Source: Basidiobolus meristosporus CBS 931.73 (taxonomy: Eukaryota > Basidiobolomycota > Basidiobolomycetes > Basidiobolales > Basidiobolaceae). From it: a stretch of DNA of 64,000 nt. The position numbers and the translations under genes are program-made. Below are positions 20,728-32,140 of this stretch, in pieces; the first letter of the stretch is position 1; every line of letters begins with the position of its first letter. The stretch spans positions 1 through 64,000 of the forward strand of contig MCFE01000003.1 in NCBI GenBank assembly GCA_002104905.1, in the 5' to 3' direction. The notes under the pieces are model-generated. The model did not search any database. It worked only from the letters and a program-made list of their open reading frames with translations, and was not told the DNA's origin.

Positions 20728-20988
20728 TTAGTATTTGTTGCTAGAGCTACCTCCTTGGGAAGAACCACAGTTTGAAGAGTCAGAGTTATTACCAGAAGGA
20801 GAGTAGTGAGCTTCACCAGTGTTGGGGTTTCCGTAATAGGTTGACCCGTTTGAGTTTTGGTAGTAATATGAGCCGTCTGTGTTGGAGTAATGATAGTTAC
20901 CCCCAGGAGCGGTCGATTCGCCACGATGGCAGTAGTGGTTTCCTTGGCTGTTTGTGCCAGAGTAATATTGATTGTTACGTCCAGACAT
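20728..20988 (-). CDS. Small Tyr/Ser/Asn/Gly-rich conserved fungal protein
   Basis: 86 codons from ATG 20988, intronless. Low-complexity sequence: MSGRNNQYYSGTNSQGNHYC, then a core of SYYYQNSNGSTYYGNPNTG type. I recognise the layout (YYSGTNSQGNHYC..., YHYSNxDGSYYYxNxNGSTYY) from small uncharacterised proteins conserved across many fungi; no function is established that I can name. No signal peptide or TM segment. The single conserved YC and the repeated YYY/SNG blocks suggest a disordered, possibly aggregation-prone peptide. Length matches the family. Confidence 0.75.
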   Translation of the reverse strand: MSGRNNQYYSGTNSQGNHYCHRGESTAPGGNYHYSNTDGSYYYQNSNGSTYYGNPNTGEAHYSPSGNNSDSSNCGSSQGGSSSNKY

Positions 20989-21331
20989 GACTTGCAGAGC
21001 TTAGAGAAATTACTTCAACCTTAAATATGGCTCAGCTTTGTTGTCTACCAATCGTAGATGTCTGTTTTTTTGCGTCATTCAGATGAAACGCGGGCTCACA
21101 GATAATGATAGTGAAGATATTGTAGGGAATAGTATTCAGTGATGCTCACGATTAGCCAGCTCATAAGATTTGTTTATAGACAACCACGCACGCTTGAATC
21201 CATAGATCAACAGTCCATTTGCTACGAGAATACATACCGGATCAAACCATGGTCAGTCAATTTACCTTTATACTTGGTTTATTTTTGTATGCTTTAAATT
21301 TATTACACTCTATCAATGAAGTACTGCATGA
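20989..21331. other. Spacer between two leftward genes
   Basis: No gene seen. It should contain the promoter of the small Tyr/Ser-rich gene and the 3' flank of the phosphatase-fold gene. Confidence 0.4.
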
Positions 21332-22172
21332 TTAGGAACATGTAGGGAGGGCGCTACTTTCACTCGCTTCCAAATCATCATTGTAGGCCTGCTCCTCCTC
21401 ACGCTAAAGGTAAACAGTCAGCATCGCATCCCATATTCAGCAGAAGTGGATGGCCCCCTTACCAATAGCTTATATTGCTCCACAAACCATTCTGGAAGTT
21501 CGGCTGGTAACGTAACCAAATCCATGTCGAACAACTCGATAAATTGCTCGTTGATGTAGCGAGCCTTATTGCCCGAGTAGCTGCGGTACTACAAGGGAAG
21601 TATGAGTGATCTGTGCTCCCTACAATGCGTTGTGCCGGGTTGGCATGGTTACCTCTACGATGATGGAGTTGAAATTCCAAGTTTGAAGTTTGCGAAGGCA
21701 ACCGAGGAAAGTGCCGGTTTCATGGATACCTGAACTGGGGTCAAATAACAGTGGTCAATTGAAGCTGTTGCGAATTCCTCCACTCCTATGCTCTACGTAC
21801 GTGCACATGATAATTATTGGATAGTTGTGATTGTTCAGCACCAACTCCAAACCTTCCTTGACCAATTCTTCACTCAGTGGTTTCCAACCCAAATCTGGCT
21901 TCCAGGCTCGTAGACCTAAGTGGATCTACGTTGGGAAGATGGATTAGTCCCGTGCATGAAAAGCAAGCTCTGTTGTTAAACCATCGAACCAGGTTGATAT
22001 TATTCTCGTCAAAAAAGTTTAGGACTGCTCTGGAAGGCACCTCAGGTGACAAAACTATGGCCGTCTTCAAGTTCAGTGTTTTTATAAAAGGGAAATGGCT
22101 AGGCTGTAATAGGTCCGAGCGATAAAGCCCTTTTTCGACTATTCCAAAGGCTTCTGGTGGTGTGAACAACAT
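21332..22172 (-). CDS. Siw14/Oca-type dual-specificity phosphatase fold, catalytic Arg replaced
   Basis: Five exons: 22172-21990, 21925-21801, 21734-21653, 21588-21463, 21403-21332. All joins keep frame, although the first donor (GTTCGA) is weak. The spliced protein (about 195 aa) follows the Y_phosphatase2 family (yeast Siw14, Oca1/2): PPEAFGIVEKGLYRSDLLQP, FPFIKTLNLKTAIVLSPE, INLIHLGLRAWKPDLGWKPL, LVLNNHNYPIIIMC, then TSGIHETGTFLGCLRKLQ, WNFNSIIVEYRSYSG and NEQFIELFD. The P-loop is C-T-S-G-I-H-E-T-G: the Cys is present, but the invariant Arg of C-x5-R is Glu. Siw14 dephosphorylates inositol pyrophosphates; without that Arg this copy should be inactive, perhaps a regulatory pseudophosphatase as proposed for some Oca proteins. 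Confidence 0.85.
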
Positions 22173-22914
22173 GGTAGTGATGTGATGGATGCTTTTGTTG
22201 AGAAACGTGGAAGCAAGCTATTGCCCCAAATTTACTGCTAGACTACACTTTACTCTCGTCAAGTTGGGAGAATACCGATGTTTATTGATAAAAATTGAAA
22301 TTCGTTTAAATGATAGAATAAATGGTACCTACTCTGTCCAATCAGATCACCACGCTCTAGGCTACATCAACGAAGCATTGAGTCTACTTCCTCAACCTAG
22401 AAAGCTCCACGTATTCCAATCTATCAACTGTCCAACATATTCCGCTTGCTCTGCGACTACCCACATCATACAACCATCCACGCTCGAGTAATTCATGCAA
22501 TCTACGCTCTACGGTCCCCTTTGCTCGTCAACCAAGATCTATAGAAGCAGCCATGTACCAGATCAGCCGCGTGCGTCCACTGCTCTTTTCCTCAGTCATA
22601 CATCAACGTAAACACAAACGATTGTAATATTATTATAAAGTACACATGTGACTTGCGTATGCTCGAGATATTATTTCGCCATCTTTCTACATCACAATAA
22701 GTTTCCACGCTGAATGCAACTTTCTCCTCCACTGGCTCCGCTTTCTACAAGACATCCTCTTGCCTCTCCAGCTGTGCGTTCGGCAACGTGGGAAATGAAA
22801 TGATGAAGTGATTCGCGAAAACAAACAAGCTCTAGAAGTAACCAAAAGTGTAATAATCAAAACAATCGTTATGTCCGATACTGCAAATCCGTGCCGGTCA
22901 CGTAGTCTTCATAA
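22173..22914. other. Spacer holding promoter of the Siw14-like gene and 3' flank of the SR-protein gene
   Basis: No coding signal; moderately AT-rich. Confidence 0.5.
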
Positions 22915-24088
22915 TTAGTTGCGATACGGTGGTGGACTCTGGGATCTTCTTGGGGGAGGAACGGGCTCACGATAGTTTGGACTGAAGTCGCGAGGTGGTG
23001 GGCTGCGATCTGGTTGAGATGGGCATCATGGTGTTAGTCACAGCATACCAGCCGAGTGAACAAAAAGGAGAACTAACATCCGTAGGATTCTTCGCCGTAT
23101 CCTGGTGGGCCTCCGCCACGTCTAGGGGGAGGAGGTCTGCGAGCATCTTTCTTATTGCGTCCAATATCCCTGTCGATACGATTTAAGCTGAGCTGATGCG
23201 AGTGGATGTGTTACTAAACGCTTCCTACCAATCCATTTTTAGCCGGCGGCCCTCCACTACGAAGTTGTGGTACTTGTCGAACGCATCTTCGGCATCACGA
23301 CGATCTTCAAACTCGACAAACGCAAAGCTACCCATTCGAGCAAATAGGTAAATCATATGGCATGTGGTTCTCTTGAGAAGATTGCAAAGAAACACTTACC
23401 CTTTGTTTCTGTTGGTGTATCGATCAATAGTAACTGTTACATTTCTAAGTCGTCCGAATCTTTCGAATAGATCAGCAACATCTCTCTCCCTAAAACTGTA
23501 TGGCAGGTTGCCAACATACAGAGTAGTAGAGGCAAGACGTTCCGACTCGGACCCTCTAGATAAGCAAGATAAGATCAGAATCTGATGGACCTTTGTTGTG
23601 GAGAGAAAGTGAACTACTCACCTGTCTACAGGCCCTCTAGGCCTTTTTGGTGGCCCTCCTCTTCTACTGCTGCTGTAATCTCTGTAACGTGGGGATGGGC
23701 TTCGACGGCCGCGAGGGGAATAATCACGTCTAGGAGAATACCCTCCGCGACCACGTCTGGGAGAATAATCTCTGCTACGGGGGGAGTAACCACGACGTCT
23801 AGGGGAATAATCTCTTCTTGGGGAATAGCCGCGTCCAGGAGAGTAAGAAGGACGTCTGTAAGGCGGTGGTGAAAAGCGATCTCTACCCCGAGAAGGAGAA
23901 CGACCTCTTGGAGGATAGCCACGATCCGGTGGCGAACCGGCCGTATAACCGCCGAGAGGCTCTGCGCTACCTACAGGTGGCATTCCAGAAGGATCCATAG
24001 GTGGGCCATTTGGCTCAGGCCTGGCCATATTCGGATGGCTCATAGTCGGAGGTGAATTTGGGTTGTTGTTGGGAAGAGTGCTATCCAT
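22915..24088 (-). CDS. SR-type RNA-binding protein (N-terminal RS-like region, one RRM)
   Basis: Nuclear RNA-binding protein, probably a pre-mRNA splicing regulator. Exon 1 (24088 to about 23622) gives a Pro-rich N-terminus and then an Arg/Ser/Tyr repeat region (many YSPRRDYSPR-like units, about residues 55-150). Later exons encode one RRM with RNP2 LYVGNL and RNP1 SFAFVEFE. The final part is basic, with RRPPPRRGGG and a Pro-rich tail RRSQSPPPYRN, ending at a TAA (22915-22917). Introns of about 50-100 nt interrupt the RRM (around 23165-23230, 23340-23400, 23560-23620) and the tail (about 22995-23080). An N-terminal RS region before the RRM recalls Tra2-like rather than SRSF1-like proteins. 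It shares a 298-bp divergent promoter region with the RCC1-like gene at 24387. Confidence 0.85.
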
Positions 24089-24386
24089 TTCTGTAATATA
24101 AAAGTTTCCCAGTCTCTATTCTTCAACAGGCTTGCAAACTTTGGCTTGGCTCTTTATCAATGGGAGAAAAAAAGAAATCGGAAACACACTGGAAGAGCCA
24201 CCCAAGTTCAGATTAATGAAGATTCTTTTTATTCCCATTTGATTCGTGGAAATCGGCAAATGTTAAGATTCGAATACTGGACCAATGGCTAGGTTCAAAC
24301 GAAATCAAGCCCAAATGATTATCGAAAAGAGTGGGATCCACATGATGGGCAAAAACACTAGCCTACAACACTGATTTGAAAGCCCA

Positions 24387-25523
24387 ATGCAACTGTTAGG
24401 TATCGGTTCTAATGGATATGGCCAACTATCTCTTGGCCACTGCGACGATGCGCACACCGCTACTCGATGCCTGTTGTCCGAAGGGAAAGACAAGTTTGAG
24501 CCGCTAGACATAACATATGTCACTGGAGGTGGGAATCACACCGCCATAGTCACAAAGTCTGGAGATCTTTACCTGTGTGGACAAAACTCAGACGGACAGC
24601 TGGGATTACCTGTAGAGACTACCGAGGTGTCTGTATATAGGAAGTATCCTTCCAGTCATAAATGGAAAAGCGTTGCCTGCGGCTGGAACCATACATTGGG
24701 CCTCACAGCCGACGGGAGTGTATTTAGTTTCGGTAACAACGCCTTCTTACAGCTGGGTGTCCACAAAGATAAGTCAACTTCCCAGGTTGAGAAAGTTTTG
24801 GAGTTGCCCAAAATTAAACAAATCTCCTGTGGGTTACGCCATTCGTTGGCGTTGACAGAGGACGGGCAGGTATACGGTTGGGGAGCCAATAGGTATGGTC
24901 AAACTGGCCAGCCAAGCGAGAAAACTTCCGCTATCAAAAAAATAGAGGGACTGCGTGGGGTAACCAAGGTGGACTGTGGTCAGTATCACTCGGTCGTGCT
25001 GACAGAATCCTCACAGGTGTATGTTTTTGGATTGAATAAGCACGGCTTACTTGGTGTGGCTCCTCAGGAGCTCGGCACTTCGTTTGTACCAATAGAAGTA
25101 AAGTTTCCCACACTCCAAGATGCCGGGATTCCTATAGTCGACCTCTCGTCAGGTTGGAACCATATAACTGTACTGGATCAGCAAGGGAATCTTCATACCT
25201 GGGGCCGAAACGACCATTTCCAGCTGGGCATAGAAAATACGGATGAAAGCCAAGGTTGGCTACGCGCACCAGTAATTTTGACGTACCAACCAAAGCTCAT
25301 CCCGCTAGGGAAACGCGTTAGAGAGTTTCGCTGTGGTAGTGAACATTCCATTGCACTTTGCGAAGATGATGAATGTTTTACTTGGGGATGGAATGAGCAT
25401 GGCAACTGTGGCACTGGAGATTTGGCCAACGTATCAGTCCCAACCCGGTTGCTCCATGTGCGGCACATTAGACAGGTGGCTTGTGGATATGGCCAAACCT
25501 TCGTGATAGCAGAGCATGTTTAG
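24387..25523 (+). CDS. RCC1-repeat beta-propeller protein (ATS1-like)
   Basis: 378 codons, intronless. Six or seven RCC1 repeats are visible by the recurring G-x-N...GQLG and CG..H...LT signatures: LLGIGSNGYGQLSLG at the start, LYLCGQNSDGQLGLP, VFSFGNNAFLQLGV, VYGWGANRYGQTGQ, VYVFGLNKHGLLGV, LHTWGRNDHFQLGI and CFTWGWNEHGNCGTG. Each is followed by a (C/S)G.H(S/T)(V/I/L)AL strand. No other domain, signal or NLS. Length and single-domain layout resemble yeast Ats1 (alpha-tubulin suppressor, linked to diphthamide synthesis) and human SERGEF-type proteins rather than the Ran exchange factor, which is encoded separately at 47212-49000. Specific function is inferred only. Confidence 0.85.
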   Translation: MQLLGIGSNGYGQLSLGHCDDAHTATRCLLSEGKDKFEPLDITYVTGGGNHTAIVTKSGDLYLCGQNSDGQLGLPVETTEVSVYRKYPSSHKWKSVACGWNHTLGLTADGSVFSFGNNAFLQLGVHKDKSTSQVEKVLELPKIKQISCGLRHSLALTEDGQVYGWGANRYGQTGQPSEKTSAIKKIEGLRGVTKVDCGQYHSVVLTESSQVYVFGLNKHGLLGVAPQELGTSFVPIEVKFPTLQDAGIPIVDLSSGWNHITVLDQQGNLHTWGRNDHFQLGIENTDESQGWLRAPVILTYQPKLIPLGKRVREFRCGSEHSIALCEDDECFTWGWNEHGNCGTGDLANVSVPTRLLHVRHIRQVACGYGQTFVIAEHV

Positions 25524-25684
25524 CGGCACACAGAAAATTCATCCCGAGATTACGATCGAAAGCGGTTTATTTGATATTATGTGGTCATTTTACATGCAGT
25601 TACAAAGTAGGTCCGTAAATAAATGGGGTGATTGATGGTCAAGTTCGGGAGATTCATCTATGAAATGGCCGATGTATCAGGAGA

Positions 25685-26889
25685 TTAGAAAGTGTAGCTG
25701 TTTTCCTTCAAAGCGCCTTCAACTGCCTTCAATGTGGTATCCAAATGACCACGTTCAGGCTCGAGTACTGAAATGCTCATATGTCCCAAACGGAAATATT
25801 TGGGCGCAATCTCAACATGAAGACCGCCAGCAGCGACAACACCGTGAGCGGAGATCTTTGGCAAGAGATCGGTAGCAGCGATCCCTTCAGGATAGTAGAC
25901 GGCGGTCATGGTGTTGGCAGCAACATCACGACTGGTAGGAACCAACTTAAGACCCCAAGACTCCAAAGTGTCCTTGAATTTCTTGGAAGCCTCACGGTGA
26001 GCCTCAAAGACATTGTCCATACCACGGGCAGTGAGTTGCTTCAAAGCGACGTGGAGGGCCTTAACAAGCTGGACAGCGGGAGTGGCAAAGTATGCGGGCT
26101 TACGGGATTCGTAGGCGTTCATGATGGGCAACCAACGAGTCCAGCTGGCGTAGTAGTTGGGAACAGGGGTATTACGACCTTTGAATACTTCAATAGCCTG
26201 CTTGGAGGCAGCAAGGACAGCCAAGCCAGGTGGAACACCCAAAGCCTTTTGAGAGGCAGTAAGGGCAACATCAACACCCCACTCATCCATACGGAACTCC
26301 TCGGCACCAAGTGAGCAGACACCATCAACTGCAACCAAAGTGTTGGGAGACTTCTCTTTGACGAGTTTGGTGATCTCCTTCACTCTGTTCAACACACCTG
26401 TGGAGGTATCAACTTGAGTGATGGAAACAAGCTTGAAAGTCTTGGTTTCCAAAGCCTTGGCAACATCCTCCACAGCAGTAGCATTACCAATGGGGCATCT
26501 GACGTGGGTAACCTTGGCACCATAGGTTTCGAAGCTGTAAAAGTAATAACAAAGTTAGAAATCCAGTAAAGCAACCCGACAAGCACTATAGTTTAGCCGT
26601 ACCATTCACCAAAACGATCGCCGAAGTAACCAGTGTTGCAGACCAAAACCTCTTCACCAGCCTCGACCAAGTTGGCAGCGGTCATGTCCCAACCCAAAGT
26701 ACCGGAGCCACAGATAATGAAGGGCTGTCCAGAGGTAAGGAAAGCTTTACGCACCAACTCGATACACTCACCAAAGATGGGGACGAAGGTAGGATCAACG
26801 TGAGAGCAAGCGGGAGTAGCCATAGCTTCCAAGACATCCTCATGGAACTCAATTGGACCAGGGATCATACAAAGTTTGTGGCCAGACAT
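25685..26889 (-). CDS. AGX1: Alanine-glyoxylate aminotransferase
   Basis: PLP-dependent class V aminotransferase making glycine and pyruvate from glyoxylate and alanine. Two exons, 26889-26603 and 26534-25685, with a 68-nt intron (26602-26535); the spliced protein is 378 aa, the usual length. Seen: IPGPIEFHEDVLEAMATP at the N-terminus, FIICGSGTLGWDMTAANLV in the cofactor phosphate site, VDTSTGVLNRVKEI, AVDGVCSLGAEEFRMDEWGVDV with the PLP-ring Asp, the Schiff-base Lys in TASQKALGVPPGLA, and RLGHMSIS at the C-terminus with the carboxylate Arg. The last residues (NSYTF) are not a PTS1 tripeptide, so a cytosolic location is likely. Clean, biased codons suggest good expression. Confidence 0.93.
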
Positions 26890-27616
26890 CTTACAGTAGA
26901 AAAAAACGAGTAGGCAGTAAGTAGCGCTGAGAATCCTTGAGCGCCCCCGGGCGATATTTATTCATTTCCGAAGGCTGGTGCATGAACCGACTGGAATGTA
27001 GGGATTCGAAGCAAAACCCACGGCATTGCGCAAACTATGCGATCATCTTGATTCACCCGATTCCTCAGTGGCTCAATGCCAAATTAGTCCGAAAAGCCCT
27101 CGAATTCAAGTGAGATTATCACGCGCATCCAGATTATCCATCGTGGATCCATAGTGCGAACAGGGAGTTTATTGAGGGCACAGGGGCAAAAAAGGAGGTC
27201 TGGGGACCTCACAGCCCAACCATATTCTGTAACACGAGGTCAGAATCAATACTTCGCCTCCTTCTAGGCCAGTGAAATTGTTCCTCCTGATCCCTAATGT
27301 AGATTAACCTAGTTTAGTTATGAAATAATCCTTCCCGCCACATTTCTCTCCTATAAATCCCGAACTTACAACCTTTGCCAATTGAAGAAAATGAATATCA
27401 TCAGGCATTTTCTTGGACACTATATTGGGTTGATGATTCGGATGCTAATTCGGGCAGCGGGTAGAAGTTCAACACAACCGCCCTTTCCATGCTGAGGGTC
27501 ATTAGTTTAGGGTGATTAGTTTAAATTCATGGATAAAATCTTGCATGTTTATTGGAAATTCTATCTTACAAAAAGAAATGAAGTTATGAATACAGGCTGG
27601 GTAAATGATATAGGTA
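26890..27616. other. Spacer with AGX1 upstream region
   Basis: Promoter side of AGX1 and 3' flank of the WD40 gene. No gene recognised. Confidence 0.5.
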
Positions 27617-30600
27617 TTAGCATGTTTCTGGCACAGCCTCCGAATCATCCAATGCTACTTTCTGTTTCTTGGGGGACTTGTCGGCAGAGCTGGACACCCT
27701 TCTGCGCACTCTGCTTCGGGAGATTTTCGAATCTACCATGGACAGCAGCAAGTCCGAGTATTTCTGTAACAATAGATGAGTGAATTCAACTTTGGTTGGT
27801 TCCGTGCCTTCTGCCATTGAAATGACGGGGCTATCCTGCAGGGATTCGCTAGGAGTGGGAAGTCCTGGAGAAGAGACGTTGCTTGCCTCGTCCACTTCCG
27901 CCTCCGATTCCGACCCAACCTCCTCGTGTACAAGGTCGCTTAAGCGGGTCTGCAGCGACGTGAATCCTTTTTCAATGGCAACAACCAATCCATCTCTGTC
28001 CGGCTTGTCTAACTCGGATCGAAGTAGGCGCTCATGGGTTTCTATCTCTTTTTCCAAAGAATGTTGGAGTGCCAAAATATTGCGCAGTGTCCGCTCCTTG
28101 GAAGACATCGGAATTTGGGATGAAAGAGACTCGTCGGGAACAGCCATCTCTTTAATCAGTGATCGACGAATGATTGATGGACTGTCAGCAAACCTGACCG
28201 CTGGTGAATCCAGATCCATTCTGTCAACACTTTCAATTCCTAGACGAGAACGGAATGGCGAGAAAGCCTCGGACTCACTGGGGTTGCCCATTCTCCTGGC
28301 GGACAAAACTCCCATAACTCCCAAAGGTCGCCTGGCGGAGGTGGCGACTCGTGGGGTGTTTCTACGTCTATTGTTGACGCTGGTTGGCAGAGACTTCGGA
28401 CTAAATGGTGAATCCACGGAATTCGCTCTCTTGCGTCTAAATACAGCAGGTGATTGGTTTGGTGTTTCGTGGCCTGAAGGCTTCTTGTCAGTATCTAAGG
28501 AGACTGCGGTGAACTTGTGGACCAATTCTTTCTTCCCTGGGGTGTCTACGTCGTCACTGCCATCAGGCAAAGTTGACGCAGACAGGAATTTGGCACTGAT
28601 ACTTTTTCTCAGATCCTCTCGGGGCCCATCAGACGGGCTTCCTTCGGGGCTCTCATCGATATCGAAGTAATTGTACAGGTGAGCGGCGGGGGTTTTAAAT
28701 ATCTCGTCTTCCTCTGAGCCCGAAGCATGTTCTTCGGGTACAGCTTCCTCTTCGGAGTTCGATTGGGATTTCACCAGCTCCTTCGGATCTTGAACCTTGA
28801 CCTTAAAGGTTGCAGCAGGAGTAGTAGGGTCAATGGATTTACGATCCACATAAATGACACTATCCAGCGGTTCGTCGTCTGATGATTCATCCTGATCCTT
28901 CAAGGTTTGCGTCTTGACAACGCTTGGAGAACTACCGTTGAGCATGCTTCGGATTTGTGCGCCATCCTCATCATCATAATCCATGTAGGACTCCGGCTCG
29001 GGGGTGTAGCGTACATCGGGGATACCCATGCGAGCGAAAGGTCTGTTGGGAGAATCCTCCGAAAATAGCACTATCCCGCCGCCGGCAGCGCGCTGAGCCC
29101 ATTGACCTTTAAGGACAGCTGGGTTGATCAACTCGGAGCGTTTGACGGTGGGTAGCGATGAGCCCCCGACTGCCCAGAGAGGAAGATCGTTTTCAGTAGA
29201 GCTAAACCCTGGCTCAGGTGGTAATTCACCGGTCGGGTGGAAAGCAATATGTTCTTCGATATCCTGATCATCCTGAGGTGCTGAAGATGTCCAAGAAATC
29301 GTCTTGGGTGCATAGATCAATTTATGCTTGTTCAATACCATCTGACGGGTCCACGATGGGGCCAGTTTCCAGACGAAGATACACCCATCTCCCGATGTGG
29401 TGATCAGCTTGGAACAGTCGTGGGAGAACTTCAACGAGGTGATCTGCTCCGAGTGGCCTGAAAGCTTGGTGATCATCTCGGCGGATCTGATGTCATACAC
29501 ACGAATGCACTTATCTGAGCAACTGATTGCAACGTATGAGCCCGAGGGATCCATGGCAACTCGAATGAAGTTCGTGTCAGAGCCGTTCTCATCTAGGGAT
29601 TTGGGCCTGTGGGAGATTTCCTGCTTTCCGCTCTCTACCTCGAATACATGGAACCGCTTGTCCTGAGTGATCGGTGTAATGTAATTCTCGGTAGGATCAA
29701 TATCCATGTCATAGATAGATGCCTTCGCGCAGTGTTTCTTGTAGCTGACGAAGTAAGGAGTATCGAAGTGCTCCGAGGCTTTTCTGAAAATAATGCTTTG
29801 ATCGGTGGCTGAGCTGATGAGTACTTGACCGCCCATAGCGAATTTGGTGGAGGTGATGGCTGCCGAATGATCGTCCAATGTTTGGATCAGCTTCAATGAC
29901 TCGTTGATGTCGAACACATGGATCAATCGGTCTCGACCAGCGGTGGCCACCAAGAAGCTGTCCTGGTCGTAGGGTTTGGAAAAATCGATGGATAAAATAT
30001 CTCCGTTGTGAGCCTCTTGGAATCCGATCTGCTCCATGGTAGACAAGTCATGCAGACGAAGATTGCCCTCTCTGTCGCCCGAAGCGATGTATTTCCCATC
30101 TGGGCTAATCGACAGCGTCCTTATGCCACCTGGCTTACGGTTCTGGGCTTGGGCAGCAGATCCGTCGTTGGCACTGGAGCCATTCTTTTTCAGCAGCCCT
30201 TTATCGGTGGAAGTGTATATGATCTCTAGTAACTCCCTACTGTACGGATTTCTTTTGGCGGGGCCCTTAGCAGAGTTGGGAGAGCTGGCTCTATTCGGAG
30301 TGCTCGTTGCTTGAGAGGATTGGCCATCCAAGTTCCAGAACCGAATGGTTCCATCAGCTGAATAAGTGACGAAAGAGTTTAGAGGGATATCAATTGAAGA
30401 CTCTTCCATCACAGCAGAGTCGCCTAAGCTGGGGAACAACTCTACTCCCCACACACAGCCACTGTGGTACAAAGAGCTGCGATACTTTCCAATCTTGTCG
30501 AGACTCTTGATATCCCAGATATATATACTCCTGTCACTGTACACGACGGCCACCTTATCACCATCATGTGTAATACGAACGGCCACAGCATCGGGGAATA

Positions 30601-31740
30601 CGTCGGTCGAATTGGGCTCCTGAATGAATTCTTGGGTATTGATGTTCACACCCAACGGGTGTGGCTTAGGCAATGTACCGGCATAGTTCAGACTTTCGGG
30701 CTCGAACAATCTCACCACCCCATTCTCGCAGCCACAAACAATGTATTTGTCGTTGATATTAATGGAATAGGCCTTGCCAACCTGAAGGTCTATCCATTTC
30801 TCAACCACTCTTTTTTCACCAAATTGGCACAACAGGCCGGAGGTGGTAACAAAGTAGGTGTAGTTGACCCCATCGGCGGATTTCCGAGTGACTGCATCCA
30901 CGAAGGTATTGTTACTCAAGTCCCCAAGAATGCCAGGTCTACCGGTCATTATTTTGAGTTGGGAGTTCTTGCCACTATTCGGCTTGTCTTCGAAATACCA
31001 GTATTTGATGTGTCGTAATCCAGCTGTAACACAGTAACTACTATCGCTAGCGAAGCTAAGGGCGTGCACCTTGGAGCTGACTTTGTTTGAGGCGATTTTG
31101 GCTCCAGATTTCCAGTTCCATGCGTTTAGGAATCCGTCATGTTGGAATCCTACTGAAACGAGGATCTTCCCGTTTGGAGAGAAGGCAAGATTCAAAATGC
31201 CATACTTGTGACCCTTGAGTTCTGAGATGAGGGTGTCGTTACGCCAATCCCAGACCAACACTCTTGGTTGAAAGCCAGTCTCTCCAACAGCTAGGTGGCT
31301 TCCATCAGGGGAGAAGGTCAAGCACGAAATGGCCTTTGGGGAATTCATCAAGGCCATTTTGGACTGAGCTTGACCACCGGTGCTCTCCGAGGTTGAACTT
31401 TCTTGGGCGATGCTGACTGCGTCAGGGTCCACCTGAAGGAAGTGTAGTTGCTTGTTTTTTCTATAGTTGTACAATACGACGGCGCAGCCGGCTGCATAAG
31501 CAACAATATCTTGGGATGGATGCACTGCAAAGTTGCTGTTCTTAGTGGTAGTTAAACCCAAGACATGCTCGAGAACGGCCTGGATAGCGTTTGGGTTAGA
31601 GTAAGGTTCAGAATAACTAGGATTACAATGCGACTTACGCTGGGTGGTTTGGCGTCCTTTCTAGTGCGTTTGGTGGAGGTAGGTAAAGGGGGGCGGGAAG
31701 GAGTGCGCTTCTTTGGGAGGGGCTCGAAGAAATTGAACAT
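27617..31740 (-). CDS. Large WD40 protein of the MAPKBP1/WDR62 family
   Basis: Two exons: 31740-31639 and 31579-27617, with a 60-nt intron. Adding exon 1 gives MFNFFEPLPKKRTPSRP... and then AVLEHVLGLTTTKNSNFAVH, the conserved N-terminus of this family, so an internal start at 31561 is rejected. About 1,350 residues: two WD40 beta-propellers over roughly residues 50-760 (repeats such as CLTFSPDGSHLAVGE, LNLAFSPNGKILVSVG, TLSISPDGKYIASGDREGNL, ISCSDKCIRVYDIRS, LKFSHDCSKLITTSGDGCIF). A disordered acidic/Ser-rich region follows, with an MAP-kinase-rich Ser-Pro style, and a C-terminal coiled coil (LALQHSLEKEIETHERLLRS). In animals these proteins scaffold JNK signalling and act at spindle poles; the fungal role is unknown. 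Confidence 0.88.
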
Positions 31741-32140
31741 TGTCGGATATTAGAGTACTTGGAAAGAGCGGAGGAATTGAAAGAGTGAATAGATATTAAC
31801 AACAAAGTGAACCGCCACTGTGAGAAGAATGTAACCGCTTCACGAAAGGGAACGTCCAAGCCAAATATAAAAACGTATTGATGTTAGTAAGCACAAGTAC
31901 ACTCATGACGGCGGTTGCGGCGTTCTCTTATATACCACCAGAAAATAAACAACCTTGAAGATTGGCCAATCAATATCCTCATCCTTAAAGACAAACAAAA
32001 CAACTATTTTTCATCGAGAAAAACAAACAGTTGTTGTTGTTTACGAAATAGCATTGAAGCTGACCATCCACAGGTAGCCAATGACGATTGATGATTTGAT
32101 GAAATGGCAAACCACTCGATATTCATGCTTTATTTATGAA
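31741..32140. other. Upstream region of the WD40 gene and 3' flank of the LysM gene
   Basis: AT-rich with poly-A/T runs; no gene. Confidence 0.5.

Noticed and set aside
27780-28670. 296-codon plus-strand frame
   Set aside because: Antisense shadow of the Ser-rich C-terminal region of the WD40 gene.
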